Assembly: GCA_022453515.1 (NCBI GenBank)
Contig: JAJNNY010000009.1
Location: 806,001 to 870,000 of the forward strand
From: Astrocystis sublimbata
Lineage: Eukaryota > Ascomycota > Sordariomycetes > Xylariales > Xylariaceae
Direction of reading: 5' to 3'
DNA length: 64,000 bases
In this document: positions 32,918-45,813 of the stretch, piece by piece
How the letters are laid out: each line of letters starts with the position of its first letter
Position numbering within the stretch: the first letter of the stretch is position 1
Position numbers and translations under genes: made by a program
The notes under the pieces: model-generated
What the model saw: only the letters and a program-made list of their open reading frames with translations
What the model was told of the DNA's origin: nothing
The model's database searches: none

Positions 32918-34421
32918 CTACATTTGCGCCTTTTTCAATACCGTCGGGAATACGTGCACCGTTTCCTTGCCTTCCAGGATATGGTGCGTTGCTGTGAATA
33001 AGGGGTAGTCGTCCTCCAAGCCACGCTTCTGCAAAAACGAGTATACCTCGGCAGCCGTGCTGGTGCCCTGCAACTTCTGGCCGTTGAGCTCCTTCTGTTC
33101 GATCTCTTGGACCGAGACGCCCCGTTCAATCGCAAGTTTGGCGCCGTTGAAGTTGCGTCCGCCTGAGCAACTCGTGATCAGATCGGCAACGCCAGCACTT
33201 TCCTCCGTGAAGGTAGCGGTGGATACAGTCTCGCCGAAGAACTCCTTGCCGAATTTGATCATCTCCTGTAGCCCGACACGCATAATAGCGGCTTTGGCGT
33301 TGTTGCCCCAGCCCTGGCCCACGACGAAGCCGGCTGCCAGAGCGACAATGTTCTTGAGGGCGCCACTGAGGGAGACGCCAGCCACGTCGGGCACCATCTT
33401 GACGAGGAAGTAGGGCCGCTGGAACAGAGCCTTGAAGGTATCGTGGTCCAGTGGAGGGTAGTCCAGCGGGACGGGGGTCAAGCGGGCTTTGCTGATCCTG
33501 CCACGCGCGTCCCTGTGCTGCATGTCCGTCAGGGGTGACAAGTTCGGCTCTGCGGCGCGCTGTTCGCCGCGGGCTGGTGTAGTAGATCGCGGGGTAGGGT
33601 TGCGTGAGGGATTGCGTGAGTGATCCATCGGCGGCGGGTCATAGGCAATGGTGGTCTCGCACAACTTCTCCTGGGCTATCTCAGATGCGAGATTGGCACC
33701 TGAGAGGGCACCGCAGTAGATGCCCAAGCCATCACCGATCCATTCCGAGAAGAGGAAGACGCCCTCGTCTGAGACGTCGACGCCCTTGATGCAAGATATG
33801 CCACGTGCGTAGGGGACGATGTGGCCTTTCAGCTGGGCGCAGATCTTGTGGATGAACTGATGGGGGAGGTTGAAGATCAGGATGGACGAGCCATTGACGG
33901 CGTCTTCGAGGGAGGGGTTCGCGACGAGGTTGACCGGAAGCTTGATGTTGGGCAGATACTTGACGTTCTCGTGTTGGGTGTTGATGACGTCGGAGAGATT
34001 CTCCGTCTTGCCTTGGTGGGTGACCTGCTCCTCAAACACCCACATCTGCACCTGCTCTTCGAAAAGGTTGGGATGTTCCTTGGTGTTTTCGGCAGCGATC
34101 TTGGCTATGGTGCAGCCCCTGGCGATAGACGGCATCGTTAGCTTGCACTTCTTTATGGGGATCTCGTAGCGTGGAGATGACAGACCAGTTGCCTGACCCT
34201 ACAACTGTGACCTTGTGCCGCTTGTTGGCCGCCCCATTCTCGGTGGCGCTGAGCAGTCCTGACGCCATGTTGGGCTGTTGGGCTGAGAAGGACCGAAGAT
34301 AAAAGCGATTATGTCGTGAAAGCTGTGGAAGCCGTCGGAGAACAGGCTGGGTAGTAGGAAATGCAAACGCTGAGAACGCGGGGCAGATGGATGTTCGTGG
34401 GAGACGCAGGAAGATGTTCAT
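32918..34421 (-). CDS. GPD1: NAD-dependent glycerol-3-phosphate dehydrogenase
   Basis: Exon 1 is 34421-34186 and exon 2 is 34118-32918, joined across a 67-nt intron that splits the Trp codon of GSGNWG. It reduces dihydroxyacetone phosphate to glycerol-3-phosphate for glycerol (osmolyte), lipid precursors and redox balance. The Rossmann motif [10 protein letters not shown] is followed by [49 protein letters not shown], and [11 protein letters not shown] near the C-terminus. An insertion of about 50 residues rich in Pro/Ser/Thr/Arg ([17 protein letters not shown]) sits before the domain boundary. Starting at 34421 gives 478 aa with a basic, acidic-free N-terminus ([11 protein letters not shown]... 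[13 protein letters not shown]) that looks like a mitochondrial presequence. Starting at the internal ATG 34268-34266 gives a typical 427-aa cytosolic enzyme. Confidence 0.94.
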
Positions 34422-37334
34422 GAGTGAGGGGTCTTAGCTAGGGGTCTAGGTAGGTCGGGGTCTGGGGGTATGGTGTTGTATTTATACTGCAGCTGTCCTC
34501 TAGGTATCTTGATTATGTACTGAGGACTAAGACTGTAGCAGAGTTTGTTCAAGAATGGCCCGGGGGTGACCTATCATCAACTCCCTATATGCATTTACCT
34601 ATTATGTAGTCAAGGTTGCTCGGGTAGCTGAGCTTTTTGTACGGCAACAAGCAAGCACAAGCGCGGCGAGATGAGTTCATGTGACAGGCCGATTGACCGA
34701 TTCTGCCGCTGTCTAAGCTGTCGCCTTTCCTAAGTCGGAACCCAAATGACGAACGACCTGGGGGGGAAGGGGGGGCCAAGCTACACCGCCTACCTGTTGG
34801 GTCTGGTCGTGGGGGTGAGATCCGACGGGCTGGATCAGAAGTGAGAACTGGTGGCTTCGCAAGGGCGGTGGAGGAATTCCGATGAATTTTGATTGGCCAA
34901 CCCTCAGTTTGACCTTAGGACCTTTTGCACCTCACATTCGTTTGCTTCAAAAGTCGCTACGGCCGTGGATCTCGGTTGATTCTATCGGTAATAAAAGCGA
35001 TATCATATTGCAGTTCAAACAAATTACCATCAATGCAGCCGAGGAGTAACGATGTGTCGCACTCTTGCGCCTGATCAACGGCCTGCCCGGTACCTAGGCA
35101 TCTAGGTATCGTCGGCCGAGGTGCAGTTCAGGCCGACTGCTGTCCGAGGTTGGCTGGTCGGCAACCCATGCAAACCTAATCACGCTCCTTGCCCATGCTA
35201 CCTGTAAGTAGGCACCTCCCGAGGCCCCCTAAGTAGGTCCTTCAGCTTGCTGCCTTGGCAACTTGGAAGCTTGTCTGATTGCTATCATGCCAATAACGGA
35301 CATTCCCGTCATCGTGTGCTATTTCCCATTTCCCATCTCCCATCTCCATGCTTGCATTCTACTCAGGTTTAATCATCTTTTCTTATTTCTTTTCTACTTG
35401 CTTTTCTACTACCTTTGTTCAGTTAAATAGTAGAGGTCGTACGCGAATACCTACTATCGTCCGTCCTCGCGAATGGTTTTAGGCCCGAACTACTGTTGCG
35501 AGAGAACGGGAATTCTAAGACAAGCAACAAGTGAAGACTAATTGTTTCGCGAGAAGCTGGGTAGGGGAGTCAGCGAAATCCAATCCCTTCGCATGTAGGT
35601 TGGCTCAAAAGAATCCAACCTACCGAGTTACAATTTCCCGTCACCGCCAGACCTCACCCCTGCAGCGTACCTCTCACATATGTTGCCTTAAGGTTGGCGG
35701 CTTATTGAATCGTTTATATACACTGAAATTGTCAGAACACGAGCGTGCAAATTTTCGAATTGCTTTTCTCTCGCTATCTACTTGAGTAAGTACTGTAGCA
35801 GAAATTACCTACTTAGTCAGGTCGCTAGGACAGCGGAGAGAGCGTTTGCATATTTCTCCTGTGCCGTCGTCTGACCTGCACAGCATCGGCGATTGTCTGC
35901 ATATGTGTTCCGTAGAGCCACCAGATCATTAGTGCACATGGGTCCTAAGATTCCTACCTAGGTGGCATGAACGCCCCTCACACCCGGAAGAAACACATAT
36001 GCAATATCTGCGATGGATGGCAGAAGTGGAAGTAGGTAGGTAAATATTTGCAATAGATACGATAACTTGAACCACTTTATTCGGGTATATGATAAAAGGA
36101 TGGGAACATCTGCATTTCCCAAGATATCTACTTCAGTGGAGTTAGGCACTTCGGAAGCACTGAAGGAGCGTTGCCCAGGAGATATCGCACCTCCAGTGCT
36201 GGCATGGTCTGCTCTGCTCACATATGGCCTAACGATCTTCAGGAACGGGCAGCGCAGCCTAAGCCACTAGCGCAGTGAGGCATCGGTCTAGACACCAGAA
36301 TCGAACCTCTGCGGGTGTTCTTGAGTGACGTCATTGACCCGCCCGTTACGCGCGGAGCAGTGCTACGGTCGGTACGTTTGCCCCGCGCCTGCGCAGTGCT
36401 GGCCCCGGGGGGCATGATAGCTTTGGGGGAGAAACTGTGCTTAACCGTGGGCGATGTGATCTACCGGATGCCATCAGTGCAACAACGGGTTGAGCGTGAT
36501 CACTTGGCTGCCTTCTCGCTTCCGCGGCCACCCACTTCCACTGGCCCGTCTTGCTGCAGAGCACCCAGACGAGCCAGGCGTGCCAGGTACCAATCCGCGC
36601 CAATTGGTTTTGCGCATTATCATACCTAACCTATGTGCTTACCGCTGGTCTCCTATGGCATAGTACTAGCATGTGCCATGCAAGGTACTTCGGTTAGACT
36701 ATGAACTACGTCTCTATTAGAGGTAGCAGACAACGCACTAGAGGTACTCGTAGACAAACCTACGGCAACGGTGGCATCCATCCAACTGCACAATACTATC
36801 GTCTGCCGGCCCACGTGCGCTACAGGTCGCGCTTGCTCTATCTAGCCCAAGCCTCCAACCAACAGCCAAGGCAGGTCCAAGGGTGCTTCCAAGGCGTAGA
36901 GTACTAGGAGGTAGGTACGCAGGTACGCAGGTAGTATGAGCATCTAGCGGCAGTCGTTAGCCATTGTCGAATTTCTTCCATCTGAGCTACCCTATGTACC
37001 TCCTTACTATCTACATGTGTGTAGGCGCGCGTCCGCATACCCAGTCGTCCCTCAGACAGGATCGAGTATAGCCTCTCACAGGCCTCTGTCCCTATCCACT
37101 TACTTACATCCGGGAGATTTCACATAGGGCGTATGAGCCGCCCTTGCACCTAGTGCCAGTATAACTACCCTATCAGCTCCCACCGCCTTAGTCTGTCCGG
37201 CTCTCCTCGTGTATTCCACTACTGTCTTACTCGAGTATTACCCTCCTTGCAAACCTCATGTCTGTGCCATAAGCTGAGAAAATTGTCTTGTTCCTTCACT
37301 TCCTCCTCGACGGCGACGGTGACCCATTGTAGCC
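34422..37334. promoter_or_regulatory. Divergent intergenic region, GPD / glycogen debranching enzyme
   Basis: 2.9 kb separating two carbon-reserve and stress genes. CCCCT words (stress-element core) occur at 35226-35230, 35657-35661 and 35974-35978. Motifs of the acctaggta type recur at 35093-35110 and about 35955. No gene is supportable; short frames (35531, 36315) lack features. Confidence 0.45.
34479..34486 (-). promoter_or_regulatory. TATA box candidate of the GPD gene
   Basis: On the minus strand this reads TATAAATA, 58 bp upstream of the first GPD ATG. Two AGGGG words (34427-34431 and 34440-34444) lie between it and that ATG and match the stress-response element core. If transcription starts 30-60 nt after the TATA box, the leader before the first ATG would be very short, which would favour use of the internal ATG. 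Confidence 0.5.
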
Positions 37335-40300
37335 ATGGCTCCGTCTACTGTAACCTCCAATGAAGTCTACCTTCTGCCTCTTCTGGACAATGGCGCGCCT
37401 GATGTACAGGGCGAATACATATACATTGCTCCTGCGACCAACGCTCCTGTAACCATAAGGTTCGTGATCGAGGGTACCTCTTCGATCTGTCGGAATGGTA
37501 GTCTCTGGGTCAACATCCCAGAAGAGGGCTCCGAGTTTCACCGAGATCGGTTCATTGAGTATAAGTATGCGCTTCAGTGATCCCGTCACTTTCTCGCCAA
37601 TGTCGTGCCAAATCGCTGACCTGCCTGCCCAGACTCGTCCCCGATTTCAATCGGAACATCGAGATTTCTATTCCCATACATGATGCCGGCGCATTCGCTT
37701 TCTATACCGAATATTCTGAGCTCCCAAAGCTCTCCAACACGCTCGACCCTAACGCCCAGCCACCGCCGGCAAAGCGAACGCCTCTTTACTACATCGATGT
37801 GGCCCCACGCTTGTCGCTCGATGGCCGACCCCTGCCTTTGCCCGCTCTCTCTATCTTTTCCGTTATTAGCAAATTCATGGGCAAATACCCTTCTAGCTGG
37901 GAACAGCACTTGCGGGGCATCGGTGGCCGTGGCTACAACATGATACATTTCACTCCCCTACAGAAACGGGGTGCTTCAAACTCTCCTTATAGCTTATACG
38001 ATCAACTAGGCTGGGACCCTGATTGCTTTCCTGGTGGTGAGGAGGATGTGCGGAAGATGGTAGAGAGCTTGGAACAGAACCACTCTCTGCTGAGTCTGAC
38101 TGACATAGTTCTCAACCACACGGCAAACAACAGCAAATGGCTCCTGGAGCACCCGGAAGCTGGCTACAACCTGACTACCGCCCCGTGGCTGGAATCCGCA
38201 TATCTGCTCGACACCCAATTGTTGAAGTTTAGCTCACAGCTCGTGGAACTTGGATATGCCAACGACCTGAAGTCCGTCGAGGAACTGGACAAGATCGTCG
38301 ACGGCATCAAGAAACATGTTATTGCCGAAATCCGTCTATGGGAGTTTTACACGTTAGATGTGGACGCGGGTGTTGACGCTGCCATTCAGCAATGGGCCGA
38401 TGGTAGTTCCAGCAAGGCAGACGGATCGAGTGGAGACATCGAGAGTCTCAAAGACGCCAGCTTAAAAGATCAAGCTGAGTATGTTTTGAAGAATGGATTA
38501 CTGGGAGACGACAGACTTGGCGAACGATTCCGTCGTCACATTGACCCAAAAGTGATGGGCGCTTTGATAGTGGTGCTTTTCGGACAATACCGAGGCGAGG
38601 CCGACGAATCTACCATTCGCACCAAGGTCGCAGACGTGCTGGCAGCCGCCAACGTTCGATTTTACGAAGAATACGACAAGGAGATCGCAGACATCTTGTC
38701 GCAGCTCCTCAACAGGATCAAATACATGCGCCTCGATGAACACGGTCCCAAACTGGGTGTGATCAGCAATGAAAATCCTCTGATTGAATCCTACTTCACC
38801 CGTCTCGACAAAGCTGAAGCTTCCGAAGGACTTAAACCCGAAGATCTGGTCCTTGTGAACAATGGCTGGGTGTGGGCCGGAAATGCGTTGGTGGATAACG
38901 CCGGACCAGAGTCGCGGGTCTACCTGCGTAGAGAAGTCATCGTGTGGGGAGACTGTGTGAAGCTTCGGTATGGTAAAGGCCCCGACGACAGCCCATGGCT
39001 CTGGGACTACATGACTAAATATGCACGAATGCTGGCCAAGTACTTTGCTGGATTCAGGATTGACAACTGTCACTCTACTCCTTTGCACGTCGCTGAGCAT
39101 ATCTTGGACGAAGCTCGTCGTGTTCGGCCTAATCTATATGTCGTGGCAGAGCTCTTCACAGGATCCGAGGAAATGGACTACGTGTTTGTAAAGAGACTCG
39201 GACTCAGTTCTCTGATTCGGGAAGCTATGCAAGCATGGAGTACAGCCGAAATGAGTAGGCTGGTCCATCGCCATGGAGGGCGCCCAATCGGTAGCTTCGA
39301 GCTGGACGACACGCCAAAAGCAGTGCCTGGCAGTTGCCCCAGTAGTCCTCCTACTAGCCCTGGCCTTACAAGCAATGAGTTCATTGTCCGTGAGAAGGTT
39401 CATCGGATCAGACCCGCCCCTGTGCAAGCACTCTTCATGGATTGCACACATGATAACGAGGTGCCCGCGCAGAAGAGGGACGCCCGGGACACGCTGCCGA
39501 ATGCTGCTTTAGTCAGTATGTGCGCTAGCGCTACAGGCAGCGTCATGGGATATGATGAGATCTACCCTAAGCTGGTTGACTTGGTCCACGAGACTAGGCT
39601 CTATACATCTGAGTCATCTTCATCCAAAGAGATTACCGTCGGCGGTGGCGAAGGAGGAATCGGCAATGTCAGGAAGCTGCTAAACCAGATACATACACTA
39701 ATGGGCAAAGATCGCTATGATGAGACATATATCCATCACGAGGACCAGTACATCACCGTTCACAGGGTACACCCGCAGTCGAGAAAGGGCTACTTCTTGA
39801 TCGCACACACTGCCTATCCAGGCTACGGCAATGGCAATGGCGCGTTCAACTCTGTCCGCTTGGGAGGAACGAAAGCACGCCACTTGGGAAGCTGGATGCT
39901 TGATGTCGATGCCGGCGACGAAGCTTTGAAGGAAGTCGAAGGTGACAAGACTTACCTCAAAGGTCTACCAAGCCGTGTCGTTGATGTTCCCGGCATTCGC
40001 ATGGAATTAAAAGACGACACTACCATCATCACCGTTCGCGACACATTCCCCCCTGGAAGTATTGCAATTTTCGAAACTTGGGTTCCAGCGGCGGAACACT
40101 CTGCTGGTCTAGACAACTATGTCACATCAGGAGCAACGGAGGCCATGGCAGATCTGAGCACGGTGGATCTGAACTTCCTCTTGTACAGATGTGAAGCAGA
40201 AGAGAGGGACGGAAGTGAAGGTAATGATGGGGTGTATGATATTCCTGGCCACGGCAAGCTCGTATACGCTGGTCTCCAAGGTTGGTGGAGCATCTTGAAG

Positions 40301-42061
40301 AATATCATTCGCGACAACGATCTCGCACATCCTCTATGTCAAAACCTCCGAGATGGCCAATGGGCTCTGGATTACACAATCGGGCGATTAGAAAGGGCAT
40401 CCCAGAAGCCGGAGTTCGCTGGACTGGCAAAAACTACCCGGTGGCTGAAGGAGCGGTTCAATGCTATAGCAGGGATCCCGAGCTTTCTTTTGCCTCGGTA
40501 TTTCGCTCTTATCATCCGAACAGCTTATACGGCTGCTCGAGCCAGGGGTCTTGAGCTGATGAGTGATAACATACACAAGGGCCAGGGTTTCCTTCAAAGT
40601 CTCGGCATGGTCAGTATACAACAGACTGGAATCGTCAAGTCTGGGTCATTATGGCCAAAGAAGCTTGTTCCTTCATTGGCTGCAGGACTTCCCCATTTTG
40701 CTGTTGAATGGGCTCGCTGTTGGGGGCGTGACGTTTTCATTTCCCTCCGCGGTCTTTACATTGCAACAGGTCGTTTTGATGAGGCTGCCGAGCATATTTT
40801 CGCATTTGCCAGCGTCCTCAAACATGGCATGATTCCCAACCTCCTTGGCAGTGGAAATCTTCCGCGATACAACAGTCGCGATTCTATTTGGTTCTTCTTG
40901 CAGTGCATACAAGACTATACCCGCTACGCACCAAATGGAATAAATTTGCTGTCAAAGGATGTCAAGCGAAGGTTCCTACCCTACGACGACACGTGGTTTG
41001 ACTCCGAGGATTCGAGAGCCTATTCTAAGGAGAGCTCAATCCAAGACGTCATCCAGGAAGCTATGCAAAGACATGCATCGGGCATGAAGTTTCGTGAAGC
41101 CAATGCTGGTCCTGGAATCGATATGCAGATGCGCGATGAAGGTTTTAACATCGAAATCAATGTGGACTGGTCCAATGGTTTAATATTTGGAGGAAGTCAA
41201 TTCAACTGTGGTACTTGGATGGACAAGATGGGTGAAAGCGAACGTGCTGGCTCGAAGGGCGTCCCGGGTACCCCTCGTGACGGTGCTGCTATTGAAATCA
41301 GTGGCCTCCTTTACAGTACTTTGAGATGGCTCGCCGGACTGAATTCCGAAGGGAAATACCCATATTCAGGTGTCAAGAAGGCCGACGGTGACGAAATCAC
41401 ATTCTCTGCTTGGGCAGACTTGTTGAAGTCAAGCTTTGAGCACTGTTACTACGTCCCCGAGTCTCCTTCGGATGACGGAAAGTACGCCGTCAACTCCGCA
41501 ATCGTGAACAGACGCGGTATTTACAAGGATCTCTTCCGTTCTGGGAAAGAGTACGAAGACTACCAATTGCGCCCTAATTTTACGATTGCCATGACGGTAG
41601 CGCCCGAGCTCTTCGATCCCGATCATGCGATTAACGCCCTGGTGCTTGCCGACCAAGTTCTCCGTGGGCCCACAGGCATGGCAACTCTTGACCCTGCCGA
41701 CCTCAACTACCGCCCCTTCTACGTCAATAGTGAGGATTCCACCGACTTTGCCACATCAAAGGGCCGTAACTACCACCAAGGACCGGAATGGCTCTGGCCC
41801 ACTGGCTTCTTCCTACGCGCGCTGCTCAAGTTTGATCTTGGCCGCCGCACCACCAAGGAGGGACGCGTGGAGGCATTCCAACAAGTTACAAGACGCTTGG
41901 GTGGCTGCAAGGAAATGATCGAGAACAGCCCGTGGGCTGGTTTGACGGAACTAACGCAGAAGGATGGCCAGGAATGCGGCGATTCAAGTCCTACGCAAGC
42001 GTGGAGCGCTGGGTGTCTCATTGATCTATACATGGATGCTGCTGAGTACGGTATGGCGTAG
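37335..42061 (+). CDS. GDB1: Glycogen debranching enzyme (4-alpha-glucanotransferase / amylo-alpha-1,6-glucosidase)
   Basis: Exon 1 is 37335-37564 and exon 2 is 37633-42061, joined by a 68-nt intron (GTATGC...GCCCAG) that splits a Lys codon, giving 1552 aa, the family's normal length. The bifunctional enzyme moves maltosyl/maltotriosyl units and hydrolyses the remaining alpha-1,6 branch during glycogen breakdown in the cytosol. The N-terminal glucanotransferase domain (GH13-like) shows NMIHFTPLQKRGASNSPYSL, LTDIVLNHTANNS, FRIDNCHSTPLHVAEHIL (Asp about 554), LYVVAELFTGSEEMD (Glu about 583) and MDCTHDNEVPAQKRDARDTL (Asp about 684). The C-terminal glucosidase half (GH133) shows HFAVEWARCWGRDVFISLRG, IPNLLGSGNLPRYNSRDSIW and YHQGPEWLWPTGFF, with the expected acidic residues. 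It is complete and looks intact. Confidence 0.98.
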
Positions 42062-43145
42062 GTTGAAGACAAGTTGGCGATGGCTACTCGATTTTTCGAG
42101 ATGGAAACAAGTAAATGATTGGATTGAATTATTGTTCAAAAGCATGAATACATGAGAACCTGATAGATGTTAATACAGGAGGCATATCATACATCAAGTC
42201 CTTATGCTTGGTCGAACACTGATGATCAGAACAATAAAGGTCATAATGGTGATAAAGCGGTTTACTGACACATATATTGAACACACGCACATGATAGTAT
42301 TCATGGATATGTTTATGAGAGCTTTTTGTCTATTTGCAAAGAGGGGAAACTTTTGTGGATTTCCTATTTGTTGGAAATTACGGTAATGTATCTCCCCTTT
42401 ACTGCTTTCCGATTGATGTAATCTCTCCTACTTGTTCACCTCATCACGCCTTAGGACCCCGGAGAAGAACGTCGCTAATATATTCCTACTTACCTGCGGA
42501 ATCCTCCCCTCCACGCTAAACAACACCCATAGCGCCTCGTAACAACCAAGACCGCCGCAAACTCTTAAAGGGAACCAAAGTTTTGTATTAGACAGGCAGG
42601 CCCGTAGTGCGAAACTTACATACAAGTAAACTTTGAAATAGAGCACTACTATCTAACATCACATATACTGTTTATTCTTTGATTATTGCTTACTTATATA
42701 GCTGTTGATTCAAACCAATTCTATAGGTTTAACGATAGTTATTGCGGGAATAAGCAGAATCTTTATCTGAGCCTTAAATAAACATGTCACATGTTTTTCA
42801 CATTATACGACAGGTGCTCTTGTAAGGAGAAATCTGATGATACGAGCACAACAAGGGCGGGATGTTCAATAAAATATTATCATCAATTCCAAGCAACCTA
42901 AATCAAGTAATGGTATCGCGCTGTGTCCCCTGCCCCGCAGCAGCTTTCAGATAATTAGCTAGAAACCAGATTCCATACAATAAAAGTCATTCCCGAATCC
43001 CACCCCCGAACAATTCTAATTAGTTCTATCAGTAAACCCAATCATAAATCGTGTCCTGGGAACGCCGCCAGCCCCGAATATTGCCACCCAATTTCCCTCG
43101 TCATTATCAACCTCATGCTTCCTCACATTTGCATTATTGCATTGC
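42062..43145. other. Convergent intergenic region, AT-rich
   Basis: 3' flanks of GDB1 and the SUR7/PalI gene. It is AT-rich at 42620-42800 and 42860-43020. No gene is seen. Confidence 0.5.
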
Positions 43146-44333
43146 TTATCTCCGAGGGCTCGGCTCGTATGCTGTCTGCACATAGTCCAGATTTGGCCGA
43201 CTCTGTTGTGCGGCCGCCCATTGGGTCTGGGAGTAATGGCTGTCGCCAGCAGGACCGTGAGTGCCAGCATCGCCAGCAGGGTTCATGAGGTTCTCGCGGT
43301 CGCTGTCAGGGGAGCGATCACGAGACTGGTCACGAGAGTAGACGTTGGTCAACTTGGTTTCCTCAATAGGAGCGTAGCGAGGGCGGTTCCATGTGGCGAC
43401 ACGGTTCAAGAATCCTCCACCCGACTTGGCACCCTGAGCATCTCGCGACAGGTACCCGGCCTCATCAGCACCGGCGGCATTTCTTTTCTCGCGGGGGTAT
43501 GGGCTGGCAGCGGACGGCCGTGTGACGAACGCTGCGACCAACGTAGCAATTGAAGTGATAGTGGCGGCGGCGCTCAGTCCGAAGGCGCTTGCGTTGGTTG
43601 AAGTCGTCACACCGAGATCGCCAAGTGCACTGTTGAAGGCGTCGCGCATCTTGATGAAAGTCACGATGGATGCGACGGTGGCGGCAAACAGAAGCAGCGC
43701 AGCCACTCCAATGCTGGCGTAGCTAATGAGAGCGGCGCGTGCGAAGCGACGAGAGAGCACGATGGACGCGCACGACACGACTGTCAAGAGCGATGCCAAG
43801 ATGTATGCCACCGCCACGAACATGGAGACTGCGGCGTATGTGTCGAGCTTGCTGTAATAGGAGGTCGCCAGGGAGGATTGCGCAGAAGTGCGGTCGATCT
43901 TCAGGTACCGGCCCGGAGTGAAGGTGAAGCCGACCTGAGGAGAGTAGCATGATGTCGAGTCGTCATTGTTGCGACCGCATGCCGTCAATAGAGAGACATG
44001 GTAGGTGGTGGACAGGCCCAGGTTTTCTCTAGTCTTGCTCTGGCCGATCAGGTCGCCGCCAGATACCATGGATAGATCTTTGAGGAATGCAGAGCCAGCT
44101 AGCTTGGCAGGTATGGAAAGCTCTCTTGTATCGACCTATAGAATGTCAGTACACAGTTCAACCAGCTTCGTGGAACAGAAGGCTCTCGGGTGGGGAATAT
44201 TTACCGTCAAGTATGATGCTGAAGTGTGTCCGCCAACGCCCGAAAGTAGTACTAACAGCGTGAATAAGAGTGTGAGAAGTGAGAGGAAGACAGCAGCGGC
44301 CCAGCTGGGACCGAAGGACTTTCGTGCAACCAT
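43146..44333 (-). CDS. SUR7/PalI family four-transmembrane protein (372 aa)
   Basis: Exon 1 is 44333-44205 and exon 2 is 44135-43146, joined by a 69-nt phase-0 intron (GTAAAT...CTATAG). The N-terminus has TM1 (about 12-33), ending in a GVGGHTS loop. A long extracellular loop contains a Cys pair (LLTACGRNNDDSTSCYSPQ), typical of SUR7/PalI and claudin-like proteins. Three further hydrophobic spans follow: about 140-165, 178-200 and 215-245. The last 120 residues are a disordered cytosolic tail with Arg/Ser/Gln-rich sequence. Family members work in eisosomes and plasma-membrane organisation (Sur7, Fmp45) or pH sensing (PalI/Rim9); which applies here cannot be decided. It is divergent from the cupredoxin gene. 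Confidence 0.85.
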
Positions 44334-45813
44334 TTTCGAAAAATAATAAGAAAATAGAAGAAGAATAACACCCAACTTTGAAACTGAAGATACAGGAGAC
44401 AGGTAGATGGCAAAGATTGAATAGCTATGTAGCTAGATGGAGTTTTCCTGTGTGCCGAGCTGATGAATAGTTATAAAGAAATGGACAGTCACCGGAGCTT
44501 TCATCTGTATATATTCGACGAACAACGCAGCATCGGCCGGACAGCTACCGATACAAGACCATGCAGCTAATTAAAGATCACAGTTCAAGGAGCAAGCATT
44601 GCGACACATGGCTGGGCTGGGCTCGTTTCCGCCAATGCCAGGGACGTGATAAGGTCAGGACTCGGTAGGTAGCCAGCCAGCCGGCCGAGCCAAGCCAGCA
44701 GGGCCAACAGAGCAGGACCAACAGAAGAAACATGTCGAACCGGGCAGTTGGGCGGCCATCTATCCGCATGCTAAGCCTCACTGCGACCTCACCTCACAAA
44801 GCGCGGAGTGTTGACTAGCCGTTCGGAGACATGCTTGGCACCCCCAGCAGAAAGGGCCCCGACGATCTGTAAGAGGAGATCGTTGATCTGTAATAGCTGG
44901 TCTGGGCTCGCCTGGGTGAGGAACTGGGGACGGGGGAGTAGGTACTGTGCAGAACGGGGGAGTCTGGCTCGTCTGAGATGGGTTGCATTGTTTGACAATC
45001 TTGATGCTGCGCTGTGATTTGTCGTTTGTTTCCGGATGCTTTCCGCTCCAGATTCAACGTTGGCAGGGTAGCTCTGATAGTAAGTACCTAGGGAGGTACC
45101 CTTGCCTGCGAGGCGTGGCGCAGCGTGACCGGATCGAGACTCATCCGCACAGATGCGCAGATGCGCGCCAAGCCTTTTGGGCTTGCATCCCGCAGTCCTC
45201 GTTGTTTCATCTGAAAACGGTCTGAAAACAGCGACAACGACCGCAGAAACACACGTTCGCACATCCAGGCCCGCCAGGCCCTCCCCTCCCAAGCCCCCCA
45301 AGCTCCCTGAGCTCCCTCTCTCCCCCCACCAGCCGGGTGGCTTGTCGACCTTGTCGCCGGCAAGCTGTCGCCCGATCTTCTGGCCCGCAGACTTCCCGCC
45401 CACTGCCAGGGGTGTACCCTTGAGCAGGCGTCTTGTTGTAACTGTTGTAATGTTGCAATGTTGGGAAGGGTGCGCCAAAGAGTTGCGCCAAGCACATCAG
45501 GGGAACAAAGAAGGCCAGCCTCGAGCACTCACCCGAGCACCTGCGGCCGAAAATAGCACGCTTTTTCGTCCAATTGCTCGACTCCGATAGCCTGGCTATG
45601 CGTGTTATGCATTCCTTGCTCGTTTCTATAGGTCCTTGACGGCCGTGGGTGCCGATCATTGCGGACGTAGATAGTTGAGAACTTAAATATCAACAACGCC
45701 CGGTGGTGCTTTAGTCACAGCTCATTCATTATCTTCCATCAGCTTCAACTTCTGTTTCTAGAACTTCTCATTCGCCCCATTCCATCTCCCCATTCTCAGA
45801 GTTAATAATTGTA
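44334..45813. promoter_or_regulatory. Divergent intergenic region
   Basis: 1.5 kb between the SUR7/PalI and cupredoxin starts. It contains a CCAGCCAGCCGGCC-type repeat (about 44675-44695) and a Pro-codon-like CT-rich block (45260-45340) that opens long chance frames on both strands. No gene is supported. Confidence 0.5.

Noticed and set aside
36255..36330. tRNA-like stretch (tagcgcagtgagg resembling an A box, then aatcgaacc resembling a B box)
   Set aside because: The acceptor, D and T stems do not pair in either orientation, so I do not call a tRNA.
44789..45659. Overlapping long frames on both strands upstream of the cupredoxin gene
   Set aside because: They arise from a CT/GC-rich promoter block; none has a conserved motif.
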